Source of the DNA: Corynebacterium vitaeruminis
Lineage (GTDB): Bacteria; Actinomycetota; Actinomycetes; Mycobacteriales; Mycobacteriaceae
Assembly: GCF_001054325.1 (NCBI RefSeq)
Contig: NZ_JVVM01000033.1
Coordinates: 62,001-126,000, forward strand
DNA length: 64,000 bases
Direction of reading: 5' to 3'
Every line of letters starts with the position of its first letter. Position 1 is the first letter of the stretch. Shown piece after piece: positions 26,384 through 35,082 of the stretch. The translations under genes and the position numbers were made by a program. A model generated the notes under the pieces. That model saw nothing but the letters and a program-made list of their open reading frames with translations, did not search any database and was not told the DNA's origin.

Positions 26384-27592
26384 CTACCGCCGCGGCTTCA
26401 GCCCCGCCACAGCACAGGCGCCCGCGATGAAGGACAGCACCACCAGCCACGGAATCAGCCCTGCCCACTCGAAGCGGCTGAACACCATGCCGGATACCCA
26501 ACCGACAATGGACGAGCCCGCGTAGTAGCTGAACAGGTACATGGATGAGGCCTCGGCGCGGTCGCGCTGCGCCACCAGCCCCACGCCGGACGAGGATAGC
26601 GAGTGCGCCACGAAGAACGAGGCCGTGAAAATCAGCACGCCCACAATCAGTGCGGGCAGCCACGGCAGCAGCGCCAGCCCCAGGCCTACGCACGCAGCCA
26701 GAGTCGCAATGGCGATGAGGCGACGGCGGCTCACCGTCTTCGCCCACACGCCCGCGCGTGCCGACGACCACGTGCCCGACAGGTAGAGAATAAATACGAA
26801 CCCTGCCAGCGCCGGGGAGAGCCCGAACTTATCGCCCAGTCGGAAACCCAGGTAGTTGTACAGGGAGACAAACGAGCCCATAAACAGGAATGCCAGGGCG
26901 CAAAGCGCGAGGATGCGCGGGTCGCGCAAGTGCCGCGCAATGGCCTGCCCCTCCCCCGCAAACGACAGTTTCTTCGGCTGGAACCTGCGCTGCTGTGGCA
27001 GAAAATACCAGGTCAGGATGGCGAAGATGAACGCCACCGTCGCCGAGACCGCAATCGCCACCCGCCAGGAGGCGAACTCCAACACAATGGATGGGATGAT
27101 ACGGCCGAGGAGGCCACCGACCGTCGTGCCCGAGATATACAGCCCCATCACGCGACTGACATGGTCGGCGTGGACTTCCTCACTGACATAAGCCATTGCC
27201 ACCGCGGGCACACCGGCAATGACAATGCCCTGCAACAGGCGCAGCGCAATCATCGAACCGATGCCCGGCGCGATTGATACCACGAGCCCCAGCAACGTTG
27301 CCACAAATGCGCTGATGACAATCACACGTCTGCGTCCAAAGCGTTCGGACAATATGGACACCGGGATAATCGCACAGGCCAGGCCACCAGTGGTGGCGGA
27401 TACCGTCAGTGCGGCGGTGGCTGGGTCGACCGATAGCTCGTCGGAAAGCGTGGGCAGTAGCGCCTGCGTTGCGTAGAGCGCTTGGAACGATGCCAGGCCG
27501 GCGAAGAGCACGGCGACGAGCGCGCGGCGGAATCCAGGATCTTCTGGCCGTAGTCCTTCGATCTGTTCGGGGTTTTCGTTAGCGCTAGTCAC
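26384..27592 (-). CDS. MFS transporter (YnfM-like)
   Basis: 402 residues from GTG 27592, which has AGGACA just before it; the frame is open upstream to 27754 but without support. Twelve transmembrane helices, with SERFGRRRVIVIS as the loop 2-3 signature and ALYATQALLPTLSDEL at helix 1. It resembles the YnfM/aromatic-efflux MFS group. Substrate unknown. It stands divergent to the enoyl reductase gene. Confidence 0.9.
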   Translation of the reverse strand: MTSANENPEQIEGLRPEDPGFRRALVAVLFAGLASFQALYATQALLPTLSDELSVDPATAALTVSATTGGLACAIIPVSILSERFGRRRVIVISAFVATLLGLVVSIAPGIGSMIALRLLQGIVIAGVPAVAMAYVSEEVHADHVSRVMGLYISGTTVGGLLGRIIPSIVLEFASWRVAIAVSATVAFIFAILTWYFLPQQRRFQPKKLSFAGEGQAIARHLRDPRILALCALAFLFMGSFVSLYNYLGFRLGDKFGLSPALAGFVFILYLSGTWSSARAGVWAKTVSRRRLIAIATLAACVGLGLALLPWLPALIVGVLIFTASFFVAHSLSSSGVGLVAQRDRAEASSMYLFSYYAGSSIVGWVSGMVFSRFEWAGLIPWLVVLSFIAGACAVAGLKPRR

Positions 27593-27698
27593 TTGTCCTA
27601 CGTTAGCCCTCCCTCCAAACCCCTCGCTGGATACCCGGATCTGAAAAACCTTTTTAATTCGCGCGCGGTATCGCGTTCGTTTTATTAGTTTCGTAGGC

Positions 27699-28916
27699 AT
27701 GACTACTTCTCCTGCACAGCCGCAAAGTCGCAACCACGACCGCGAGTACGACATCGTCGTCTACGGTGCCACGGGTTTCGTGGGCCGCTTGATTGTGGAC
27801 TATCTGGCTAACCACGCCGGTCAGACGAAGGTGGCGCTCGCGGGCAGGAATGCCCAGAAGCTTGCCGACGTCGCGGAGAACGCAGGCGTATCGGACTGGC
27901 CGGTCATTGTTGCGGATGCCGCCGACCAGCAGGCGGTGGCAAAGCTTGCGGCCAGTACAAAGGTGGTGCTGACCGTTGTTGGACCGTACGCGAAGTACGG
28001 TCGCACCCTGGTGGCCGAGTGCGCCAAGGCCGGCACTCACTATGTCGACCTGTGTGGCGAGGTGCTGTTCGTCCACGACTCCATCGCGAACAATCACGAG
28101 GTAGCGCAGCAGACCGGGGCGAAGATTGTCCACTCCTGTGGCTTCGACTCGATTCCCTCCGATGTCGCTGTCCGGGAGCTCCACGAGGCGGCCCACACCA
28201 AGCTCGGTGAGACGACCCTGCTGTTCAAGCATGTCAAGGGTGGTGTCTCCGGCGGAACTATCGATTCGGTTCGCGTTCAAATTGAACAGGCCAAGAAGGA
28301 TCCCAAGCTGCGTCGCATCATCGCCGATCAGTACGCGCTGGCTGAGCCGGGCCCCGACCAGGGTAAGTTCGGCGTCGACCTGCGCCCGGCGCGCTTCCGC
28401 CGCCACTGGCGAGCTCCCTTCTTCATGGCGCCTTTCAATACCCGCGTTGTTCAGCGCTCAGCGATGCTGGCGGATTACGGTGATTCCTTCCGCTACCGCG
28501 AGCTGCTCAATGTCGGCCGCGGTCCGAAAGCTTTCGTGCGCGCGAATGCTTTCGCAGCTGTCTGCAGGTTGGCACTGGCAGCGCTGGCATTTGGGCCGAC
28601 GGCCAAGCTTATCGATAAGAAGTTGCCGAAGCCGGGCGAGGGTCCGAGCGCTGAAGCACAGGCCGAGGGTCGCTTCACCATCGAGGCCTACACAGTCGAT
28701 ACCTCCGGCATTCACTGGCGCTCCAGGGTGTCGCTTGAGGAAGACCCAGGGTACGCAGGCACCGCCATGATGATTTCCAGCGCCGCCCTCGCACTCGTTC
28801 ACGACGATCTGCCGGACACCACCGGCGTGCTCACTCCTACCGTCGCGCTTGGCGACGCTCTGTCCCGCCGTCTCCGCGTCGGCGGCATGACCATTGAGGC
28901 GGTGCAGGCTCGATGA
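27699..28916 (+). CDS. saccharopine dehydrogenase-like / trans-acting enoyl reductase family protein
   Basis: 405 residues. N-terminal Rossmann motif VYGATGFVGRLIVDYL. The rest (HSCGFDSIPSDVAV, GGVSGGTIDSV) matches the family of mycobacterial Rv2449c and trans-acting enoyl reductase Rv2953, which act in lipid metabolism. It overlaps the following SDR gene by 4 bases (ATGA), so both are translated from one message and may act on the same substrate. Confidence 0.9.
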   Translation: MTTSPAQPQSRNHDREYDIVVYGATGFVGRLIVDYLANHAGQTKVALAGRNAQKLADVAENAGVSDWPVIVADAADQQAVAKLAASTKVVLTVVGPYAKYGRTLVAECAKAGTHYVDLCGEVLFVHDSIANNHEVAQQTGAKIVHSCGFDSIPSDVAVRELHEAAHTKLGETTLLFKHVKGGVSGGTIDSVRVQIEQAKKDPKLRRIIADQYALAEPGPDQGKFGVDLRPARFRRHWRAPFFMAPFNTRVVQRSAMLADYGDSFRYRELLNVGRGPKAFVRANAFAAVCRLALAALAFGPTAKLIDKKLPKPGEGPSAEAQAEGRFTIEAYTVDTSGIHWRSRVSLEEDPGYAGTAMMISSAALALVHDDLPDTTGVLTPTVALGDALSRRLRVGGMTIEAVQAR

Positions 28917-29764
28917 TTGGTGGCCTGACCGGTACTTTTGCGAATCTCACCCGCGGACCGAAGCTGCCGACTGTAGGTGGCGGTCGCGCGTTAGTGACCG
29001 GCGCTTCCTCCGGAATCGGTTGGGCATGCGCGGAGGCACTGGTCAGGGCCGGTTTCGAGGTCATTGGCACGTCCCGCAGAGGCGCCGAGGCACCACACCC
29101 CGAGGGCGTGCAGATGGTGGCGCTCGACATGTCCAGCGCAGACGATATCGCTGCCGTGGTCGCCCACGGGCCTTACGACGTCGTCGTTGCCAATGCCGGC
29201 GAGAGTCAGTCGGGCGCTTTCGAGGAACTACCCCGCGAAGCGCTTGAGCGCCTCTTCCAGGTCAATGTTCTAGGACAGGTGGAGCTGTTACAGCAGCTGC
29301 TGCCCGGCATGCGTGGGGCCGGTCGTGGCCGAATCGTACTGATTGGCTCGATGCTCGGCGGGCTGCCACTGTCCTACCGTTCTTCCTACGTGGCGACCAA
29401 GGCCGCTATCCGCGGCTTTGGACTCTCGCTGCGCGGTGAAGTCGCGCAGTTCGGTATCGGCGTGACCGTTGTCGAGCCGGGTGCCATAAACACCGGTATT
29501 TCTGCACGTCGGACGACATATAGCGATGAGGGTTCCGTTTACGCTGCTGATGTCCACCGCATGCTGACGAAGTTGAATGCCAATGAGGAAGGGGGCATTC
29601 CCGCTTCCGAGATTGCGGAGGTGGTCATGCGCGAGGTGGCTGCCGAGCGACCTTTGGCCCTGGTGGCGCGGGGGTCGTCGGCAAGCGTGGCTGTGCCCTT
29701 GATGCGGCGAATTCCGACGCAGGCGATGTTAACCATCATGCGTCGGGTGCATGGGCTGCGGTGA
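28913..29764 (+). CDS. short-chain dehydrogenase/reductase
   Basis: 283 residues: TGASSGIGWACAEAL cofactor motif near residue 29, VANAGES, GSMLGG with the catalytic Ser, and YVATKAA for Tyr and Lys. Fused tightly by a 4-base overlap to the upstream reductase gene. A partner in modification of a lipid or keto compound is likely; the substrate is unknown. Confidence 0.92.
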   Translation: MIGGLTGTFANLTRGPKLPTVGGGRALVTGASSGIGWACAEALVRAGFEVIGTSRRGAEAPHPEGVQMVALDMSSADDIAAVVAHGPYDVVVANAGESQSGAFEELPREALERLFQVNVLGQVELLQQLLPGMRGAGRGRIVLIGSMLGGLPLSYRSSYVATKAAIRGFGLSLRGEVAQFGIGVTVVEPGAINTGISARRTTYSDEGSVYAADVHRMLTKLNANEEGGIPASEIAEVVMREVAAERPLALVARGSSASVAVPLMRRIPTQAMLTIMRRVHGLR

Positions 29765-29773
29765 GTAAGCGTG

Positions 29774-30109
29774 CTATTCCGCAATGGCGCGCATTTCGAC
29801 TGCCTGCGCGCACGCCTCCGAGGCTTCGTGGGCTAAGTTGATGGCCTCTTGCTCGTCTTCTACCTCGATGATCCAGAACCCCGAGGGGAAAGTCATCGCG
29901 TTGTAATACGGCAAATCGCTGTGCGAACCATCCGGTAGCACCGTCATGGCCTGCTCCGGCGGCACTAACCCGCCGGCCATAACCCAGTGGCCTTCGTCCT
30001 GGAGCTTCTGATTGAAGCGTCCAACGCGATCAAAGGCAGCGTGCATTTCCTCATCAGAGTCATACGCGTTGATATCTCTGCGGCCATGAACCGTGAAAAA
30101 GTACTGCAC
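29774..30109 (-). CDS. YciI family protein
   Basis: 111 residues: a YCII-like domain with KLQDEGHWVMAGGL and PFxxGFWIIEVEDEQEA-like C-terminus (FPSGFWIIEVEDEQEAI). The His in the DEGHW region and the dimeric ferredoxin-like fold are typical of the family, whose biochemical role is mostly unknown. It stands alone, convergent to the SDR, 9 bases away. Confidence 0.85.
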   Translation of the reverse strand: MQYFFTVHGRRDINAYDSDEEMHAAFDRVGRFNQKLQDEGHWVMAGGLVPPEQAMTVLPDGSHSDLPYYNAMTFPSGFWIIEVEDEQEAINLAHEASEACAQAVEMRAIAE

Positions 30110-30246
30110 ACCAAGCTCCTGGGTTTCGTTTTGCTAAGTGTAACAGATTAGGTGGGGTTGGACCCGGGATGTTTTGGAGAATTTTGGCTTTGGTTGCTGT
30201 TTACCCCCTTGACCGGGGTGGTACTACAGACGGTACTATCAAAGGT

Positions 30247-30412
30247 GTGGGGGACAAAATAGAAAAAGCGCGGGGGCGATCATGAAACATACAAAACACC
30301 GTGGCGCAGCGACCCTCGAGTCAACATTCAAAACCGAAATGGGAAAGCAAAGCCCTACCAGGTCAATCAAGTACTAGCCGCCGTCGACAAACTTCTACTC
30401 GAAGGAAAATAA
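30247..30412 (+). pseudogene. frameshifted remnant of a small toxin-like gene (HicA-like) before hicB
   Basis: The frame from GTG 30247 (VGDKIEKARG) stops after 12 codons. Removing one G from the run of five at 30272-30276 joins it to a frame reading GDHETYKTPW... and ending in VLAAVDKLLLEGK at TAA 30410-30412, two bases before hicB. The GDHE motif and the position directly before hicB recall HicA toxins, but the rest is not a clear match. No intact hicA is visible, so the toxin is either broken or not of the standard type. Confidence 0.3.
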
Positions 30413-30414
30413 CA

Positions 30415-30750
30415 ATGTCTTATCCTGCTGAAAAGTACACCTACCAGGTCTTCTGGTCAGAACCTGATCAAGAATATGTGGCGACGGTACTGGAGTTTCC
30501 TTCACTGTCGTGGGTAGCTGAAAACTCGTCGGAAGCGGAACAAAAACTTCGAGACCTCGTTACTGAGGTTCTTATGGATATGGAAGCCTCCGATGAAGCA
30601 GTCCCAGAGCCCTTCGGTCACCGTTCCTACTCGGGGCGATTCAACGTCCGAATCCCCAGTTCACTGCACCGGAAACTGGCAATGGCAGCTGCCCGCGAAG
30701 GAGTCTCGCTCAACGCTTACATAGCGCAGACACTCGCAGGCGCTGCATAG
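30415..30750 (+). CDS. hicB: HicB-type antitoxin
   Basis: 111 residues, start ATG 30415 with AAGGA at 402-406. The N-terminal half (YQVFWSEPDQEYVATVLEFPSL, broken here as YQVFWSEPDQEYVATV) has the HicB partial RNase H fold, with WVAENSSEAEQKL behind it. The C-terminal part (RFNVRIPSSLHRKLAMAA, LNAYIAQTLA) is a ribbon-helix-helix DNA-binding domain. HicB neutralises HicA and represses its operon. Here the upstream toxin frame appears broken, so this may be an orphan antitoxin. Confidence 0.8.
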   Translation: MSYPAEKYTYQVFWSEPDQEYVATVLEFPSLSWVAENSSEAEQKLRDLVTEVLMDMEASDEAVPEPFGHRSYSGRFNVRIPSSLHRKLAMAAAREGVSLNAYIAQTLAGAA

Positions 30751-30788
30751 GTTTTGATTGGGCGTTTTGCGGGCAGGACCTAGTTTTC

Positions 30789-31280
30789 CTATTTCGCCAT
30801 TTCCTGTTTCACAGCGGCGGCTCGCTGTGCCCTGATCTCCGCTACCTGCTGCTTGCGGGTATTGAACCCCATGCGCCACGGGGCGGCTAGGCCTGACTCG
30901 GGGGCATGCGGGTTATCGCGCCAAGATTTTCCCTCGTTATAGGCCTGCGCGCCCTCACGGTATGCGGCGGACTGCTCGGCAAAGGTTGGGTACGGCTGTT
31001 CAGCAGCCTGCCTGTCCTGCGCACCGACAGCTTTCATTTTCGCGCGCAGTTCCTTGATTTTGTCCTGAATCTTGTTGTTGTAGCGTTCCTGCTGCTCTGC
31101 AATATCGACGAGTGCCTGCTGCTCGGTGATGGGGTCGAACGAGTCTTGGCCTGCCTTGTCGTAGGCTTCCTTAGCGCGCGGGGTGCGCTCCCAATCACGC
31201 AAAGACGGGTTATAAACGCACCAATCTTCCTGGCCGTCGTCTTTGTAGATACTGCCGTTGTGATCCCAGTACTTCGTCAT
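30789..31280 (-). CDS. small hydrophilic protein with an RMF-like C-terminal motif
   Basis: 163 residues, AGGAG before ATG 31280. The middle is a charged coiled-coil-like stretch (EQQERYNNKIQDKIKELRAK). The C-terminal part YREGAQAYNEGKSWRDNPH...PWRMGF follows the GxxAxxxG...NP...WxxGF pattern of the ribosome modulation factor family. A ribosome or nucleic-acid role is only suggested. Its promoter region overlaps the CRISPR trailer flank. Confidence 0.6.
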   Translation of the reverse strand: MTKYWDHNGSIYKDDGQEDWCVYNPSLRDWERTPRAKEAYDKAGQDSFDPITEQQALVDIAEQQERYNNKIQDKIKELRAKMKAVGAQDRQAAEQPYPTFAEQSAAYREGAQAYNEGKSWRDNPHAPESGLAAPWRMGFNTRKQQVAEIRAQRAAAVKQEMAK

Positions 31281-31297
31281 GCGTTTACTCTCCTGAG

Positions 31298-31347
31298 TGT
31301 TTCTGTGGGGATAATATCCCCCTCATGATTAAACCGGAACATCCCCG
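31298..31347 (+). repeat. CRISPR trailer flank, left copy of a ~50-bp direct repeat
   Basis: This stretch (TGTTTCTGTGGGGATAA..., then CCCCTCATGATTAAACC, then the first bases of CRISPR repeat 1) aligns over about 50 bases with 42164-42214 in the same orientation. Most of the differences are C/T transitions, plus one single-base indel. It also contains the palindrome GGGGATAATATCCCC. Confidence 0.8.
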
Positions 31348-33012
31348 TCCACGCGGGGAAAACCTTGACACAGCGCAGGAATTCGAGCGCATGGTGGGAA
31401 CATCCCCGCTCACGCGGGGAAAACATCCGATTGTCCTGGCTCTGCAGCAGCGTCCCGGGAACATCCCCGCTCGCGCGGGGAAAACTCGATGTAGGCGCGC
31501 ATAATGCCACCCTCAGCGGGAACATCCCCGCTCGCGCGGGGAAAACCTGCGACTGCCCAGAAATCGTTATCGTTCTCAAGGAACATCCCCGCTCGCGCGG
31601 GGAAAACTCCAGCCCACGGATATAAGGCAACGTCCCCCACGGAACATCCCCGCTCGCGCGGGGAAAACATGTACGCGGCAGGGCCGTACAACTGCCACAC
31701 CGGAACATCCCCGCTCGCGCGGGGAAAACCTGTTCCGTGTTGCTGCACGGGCAGGCCTTTTCTGGAACATCCCCGCTCGCGCGGGGAAAACGGGGTTTAT
31801 TGAGGAGCCAGCCGCGTCGGAGTAGGAACATCCCCGCTCGCGCGGGGAAAACTGGTTGGACAGCCACTCGGTTCTCACGCTCTCCGGAACATCCCCGCTC
31901 GCGCGGGGAAAACGCAGGTATTTATCGGCGAGCATCTGTTCCAATGGGAACATCCCCGCTCGCGCGGGGAAAACAGTAGGTCGCCGGGCATGGCTTTTCG
32001 GATGGTGGGAACATCCCCGCTCGCGCGGGGAAAACATGCGATTGACGCGTTCACCTCGCTGTCATCGAGGAACATCCCCGCTCGCGCGGGGAAAACTGGC
32101 TGATGTTTGGCGTTGCTTCCCTGCTCTGGGGAACATCCCCGCTCGCGCGGGGAAAACACGCCATCAATCAACCGCGCCCCAGCAAACTGCGGAACATCCC
32201 CGCTCGCGCGGGGAAAACCGACGAGATACGGGGCACCGTCAGCAATGGTGAGGAACATCCCCGCTCGCGCGGGGAAAACCGGATGCGGGACGGGGATGGG
32301 TTGATACCCCTGGGAACATCCCCGCTCGCGCGGGGAAAACGCTGTTGGTGGCGCGCTGAATGCGGTGCCGGAGGGAACATCCCCGCTCGCGCGGGGAAAA
32401 CCTATGGGTGTGTACAAGCGTCCGACCCGAAATAGGAACATCCCCGCTCGCGCGGGGAAAACGTGCCACTGTGGGCGCTAATGGACAGTTGGATGGGAAC
32501 ATCCCCGCTCGCGCGGGGAAAACGCGCCTTGGCTTGACTGTGGTTCCCCTGCTTGCGGAACATCCCCGCTCGCGCGGGGAAAACCGCGGCATCATCGCCA
32601 GCGATAAGCCAGATACGGGAACATCCCCGCTCGCGCGGGGAAAACGCACGCAGACGCGACGCAATCTCCAAAGCTCCGGGAACATCCCCGCTCGCGCGGG
32701 GAAAACCATGGGTGGCTGATGGTGTCCGTGCTGCCGACAGGGAACATCCCCGCTCGCGCGGGGAAAACCAGCGCCACGCACCCCGATGGACAACAACACC
32801 AGGAACATCCCCGCTCGCGCGGGGAAAACGGCGTGATGGGCAGAAGCGGCAGACTCCGAGCAGGAACATCCCCGCTCGCGCGGGGAAAACCGGTTTCCGC
32901 TTCGTTGATCCATGACCCGAGGTGGAACATCCCCGCTCGCGCGGGGAAAACCAGATGTCTGCGCTGATCGTGGTGTGCGGGCCGGGAACATCCCCGCTCG
33001 CGCGGGGAAAAC
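31336..33012 (-). CRISPR. type I-E CRISPR array, 28 repeats and 27 spacers
   Basis: A 28-base repeat starting GGAACATCCCCGCTCGCG and ending CGGGGAAAAC (plus strand) recurs every 61 bases. Spacers are 33 bases except spacers 7 and 23, which are 34. All inner repeats are identical. The first at 31336 has three changes and the second at 31397 one change, marking the old trailer end. The array is therefore read on the minus strand from the leader next to cas2, where the repeat begins GTTTTCCCCGCGCGAGCG. All 27 spacers look unique. Open frames inside the array are artefacts. Confidence 0.99.
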
Positions 33013-33056
33013 ACTTCTTCACCAGCAAAATTCGGTTCCCAGTGAAGAATTTTATA
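33013..33056 (-). promoter_or_regulatory. very short CRISPR leader with an 8-bp inverted repeat
   Basis: Only 44 bases separate the cas2 stop codon from the first repeat. They are AT-rich and contain TTCTTCAC (33015-33022) and GTGAAGAA (33042-33049), a perfect inverted repeat. The leader function (array promoter and integrase recognition) must lie here or reach into cas2. Confidence 0.7.
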
Positions 33057-33422
33057 TTACTCAGAACGACGAGCGTGTCGAGCACGACGCCGTTTAGCTG
33101 GATTTGACCACCCAGGCTTTAATCCGACATCGCCTTTAGCCTCATTTTTGAACGGGCGCCGAATCAGGGACAGTCCTTCAACATCAACTACTTCCCACTC
33201 ATGCCGATGCACCTTGTAGGCATACCCTTGTTCGGCATTCCAATCCGGATAAACCATAATTGCACGACCGCTGCCGACCATTTCGATGACGAGTCCCCAC
33301 AAGATGTCACGGAGACGAGAGTTAACTTTCCCAACAAATACACCTGGGGAGATTTCCTCAAGCCATCGAGTTAAATGGCCCCGCAATCCGGCAGGACAGC
33401 TCGTCAAAACTATTGTCACCAT
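33057..33422 (-). CDS. cas2: CRISPR-associated endonuclease Cas2, type I-E
   Basis: 121 residues, somewhat longer than the usual Cas2e because of a basic tail (NPAKRRRARHARRSE). It starts MVTIVLTSCPAGLRGHLTRWL, split here as MVTIVLTSCPAGLRGHL, with SPGVFVGKVNSRLRD typical of Cas2e. It dimerises between Cas1 dimers for spacer integration. It overlaps cas1 by 7 bases, and its last codons lie next to the leader. Confidence 0.95.
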   Translation of the reverse strand: MVTIVLTSCPAGLRGHLTRWLEEISPGVFVGKVNSRLRDILWGLVIEMVGSGRAIMVYPDWNAEQGYAYKVHRHEWEVVDVEGLSLIRRPFKNEAKGDVGLKPGWSNPAKRRRARHARRSE

Positions 33423-34375
33423 GGTGGTTCTCCGGAGGAGTAGTTTGTACCACCTTTAATCGTGCCGCGGCTGTAATCCCACAACTCGATAACTTCGCCG
33501 AATTCCTCGTTTTCAAGAGGCTCTTTCATTAAGAGCTTTAGGTCCTTAACGCAGCGCGAAATAACTTTTTCTTCACGAATCCGATCACGCACATGTCGCC
33601 TAACCGTAGTGCTTAGTGTTTGAGTATCAACCTCGGTTCCAAGCTCAGAAACCACAGTAAAAGCAACTGGAATCGTTATGTCTGCCTTATACAAATCCGC
33701 AATGTCATAAACAAATGCGCGGTCGTGCCCCGTGTGCACAAACCCCAAGCCAGGACTCATTCCCAGGGAAACTATCACGGCATGCACGACACCGTACAGG
33801 CAAGAATGTGCTGCTGAGAGGGCCTGATTGATTGGCGTGCCATCCGAGAAATCGTCAGGGCGGTATTCACGGCGCGACCACTCAACCCCGGTTATCTTTG
33901 ACCATTCCCTATAAACCGAACGAACCCGAGCACCCTCTCGGCCCCGTAATTGCTGCATATTTAGGGATTCCACATCCTCACCGGAAAAACGCATCCCATA
34001 CATTTCACGCGCAACCGCTAGTCGGGTTTTTCGGTTGCTCACTAGCTTTGCCTGCTGTTCCAGAAGCCGGGTCGACCGACCTATCGGTCGGCCATGCGCG
34101 TAATATCGCACACCGTTTTCTCCCACCCAGACAATTGTCGAACCGGCATCTGCAATAACCACCATCGCCTGATGCGTAACCCGTGTACCAGGGCCCAACA
34201 TAAGCACTCCCAGTGCTGCACTGGGTATATGCATGACGCCCTGGTCGTCAGTCGCAGTGAGAGAATTAGAATCTCGACCGATGGTGCAGTGCTCAAGATA
34301 GAGAAAAGAAATCCGGTCTTCAGCCCTCGCCAATTCGATCGGTTTCGACGGACGCGCTCCTGGAATATTGGCCAT
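33416..34375 (-). CDS. cas1: CRISPR-associated integrase Cas1, type I-E
   Basis: 319 residues. The metal-binding catalytic residues are Glu147 (in LRGREGAR), His214 (GFVHTGHDRAF) and Asp224/Asp227 (VYDIADLYK). With Cas2 it inserts new spacers at the leader end of the array. It starts 2 bases behind cas6. Confidence 0.98.
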   Translation of the reverse strand: MANIPGARPSKPIELARAEDRISFLYLEHCTIGRDSNSLTATDDQGVMHIPSAALGVLMLGPGTRVTHQAMVVIADAGSTIVWVGENGVRYYAHGRPIGRSTRLLEQQAKLVSNRKTRLAVAREMYGMRFSGEDVESLNMQQLRGREGARVRSVYREWSKITGVEWSRREYRPDDFSDGTPINQALSAAHSCLYGVVHAVIVSLGMSPGLGFVHTGHDRAFVYDIADLYKADITIPVAFTVVSELGTEVDTQTLSTTVRRHVRDRIREEKVISRCVKDLKLLMKEPLENEEFGEVIELWDYSRGTIKGGTNYSSGEPPW

Positions 34376-34377
34376 GC

Positions 34378-35079
34378 CTAGTCACTTTTGGAAGTCATTG
34401 GAGCAACAGTCAGCAATCCACACCCATAGCCCTTTGCTTTGCCAATTCCGTTTGTCAAAACACGGCGGAATCTCTCAGCATCAGCTACCTCGATGGCTCC
34501 ATCGAACTGTGCCCGAGCGATCGTGACCATCCGTCCCTGCCTACGGAACTTCACTACTTCCCTACCTGTAACGGAAACAGCTAAATCATCATTGGAGGTG
34601 TCATGGCTATCTGCATGTGAAAACTCAGTCGGTAGAAATCGCACACCCATAACTTCAGCGCGTTCTAACAACCAATTTCGCTGTTGGGCTGCAGTTACAT
34701 GCGCAAGTCTCTTAGACTTACCCGTCTGAGGGTCACGCACTGACTTCACAGGATTCGCTGCCAACCTAAAACGAAATCGCTTTCCGACGGAAATACTTCC
34801 CAAGACCGGTTCGTATTCACGTATCGCCCACGATACTTGATTTTCCCAGCCTGCTTGCTGCTGTAGATGCTCAAATGATGGCTTTTCAGGACTCACCACG
34901 TACAGTGCAAGGGAATGGGCTTCCCGGTCAACTCGCCACAAAACACGACCATCATGGCTGACTAGGTCACTATTTGGCGGAAAAGCTGACAGCACTGCGG
35001 CATGCATGGCCTCTGGGCTGGCTAACAACTTACGAGTCCCCCGCCGTTGCGGATTGAGAAACATGCGTGAAAGGTACAT
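34378..35079 (-). CDS. cas6e: CRISPR RNA endoribonuclease Cas6e (CasE/Cse3)
   Basis: 233 residues. N-terminal MYLSRMFLNPQRRGTRKLL with His26 in SPEAMHAAVL, at the place of the catalytic His of Cse3. The C-terminal glycine-rich loop (GIGKAKGYGCGLL) binds RNA. It cuts the pre-crRNA at the repeat hairpin and stays in Cascade. Three bases separate it from cas5. Confidence 0.96.
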   Translation of the reverse strand: MYLSRMFLNPQRRGTRKLLASPEAMHAAVLSAFPPNSDLVSHDGRVLWRVDREAHSLALYVVSPEKPSFEHLQQQAGWENQVSWAIREYEPVLGSISVGKRFRFRLAANPVKSVRDPQTGKSKRLAHVTAAQQRNWLLERAEVMGVRFLPTEFSHADSHDTSNDDLAVSVTGREVVKFRRQGRMVTIARAQFDGAIEVADAERFRRVLTNGIGKAKGYGCGLLTVAPMTSKSD

Positions 35080-35082
35080 CGA

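Noticed and set aside
31277-33085. Many overlapping open frames with repeated peptides such as FPRASGDVP and SPRERGCS
   Set aside because: They are translations of the CRISPR repeats in several frames and have no start signals or protein-like composition.
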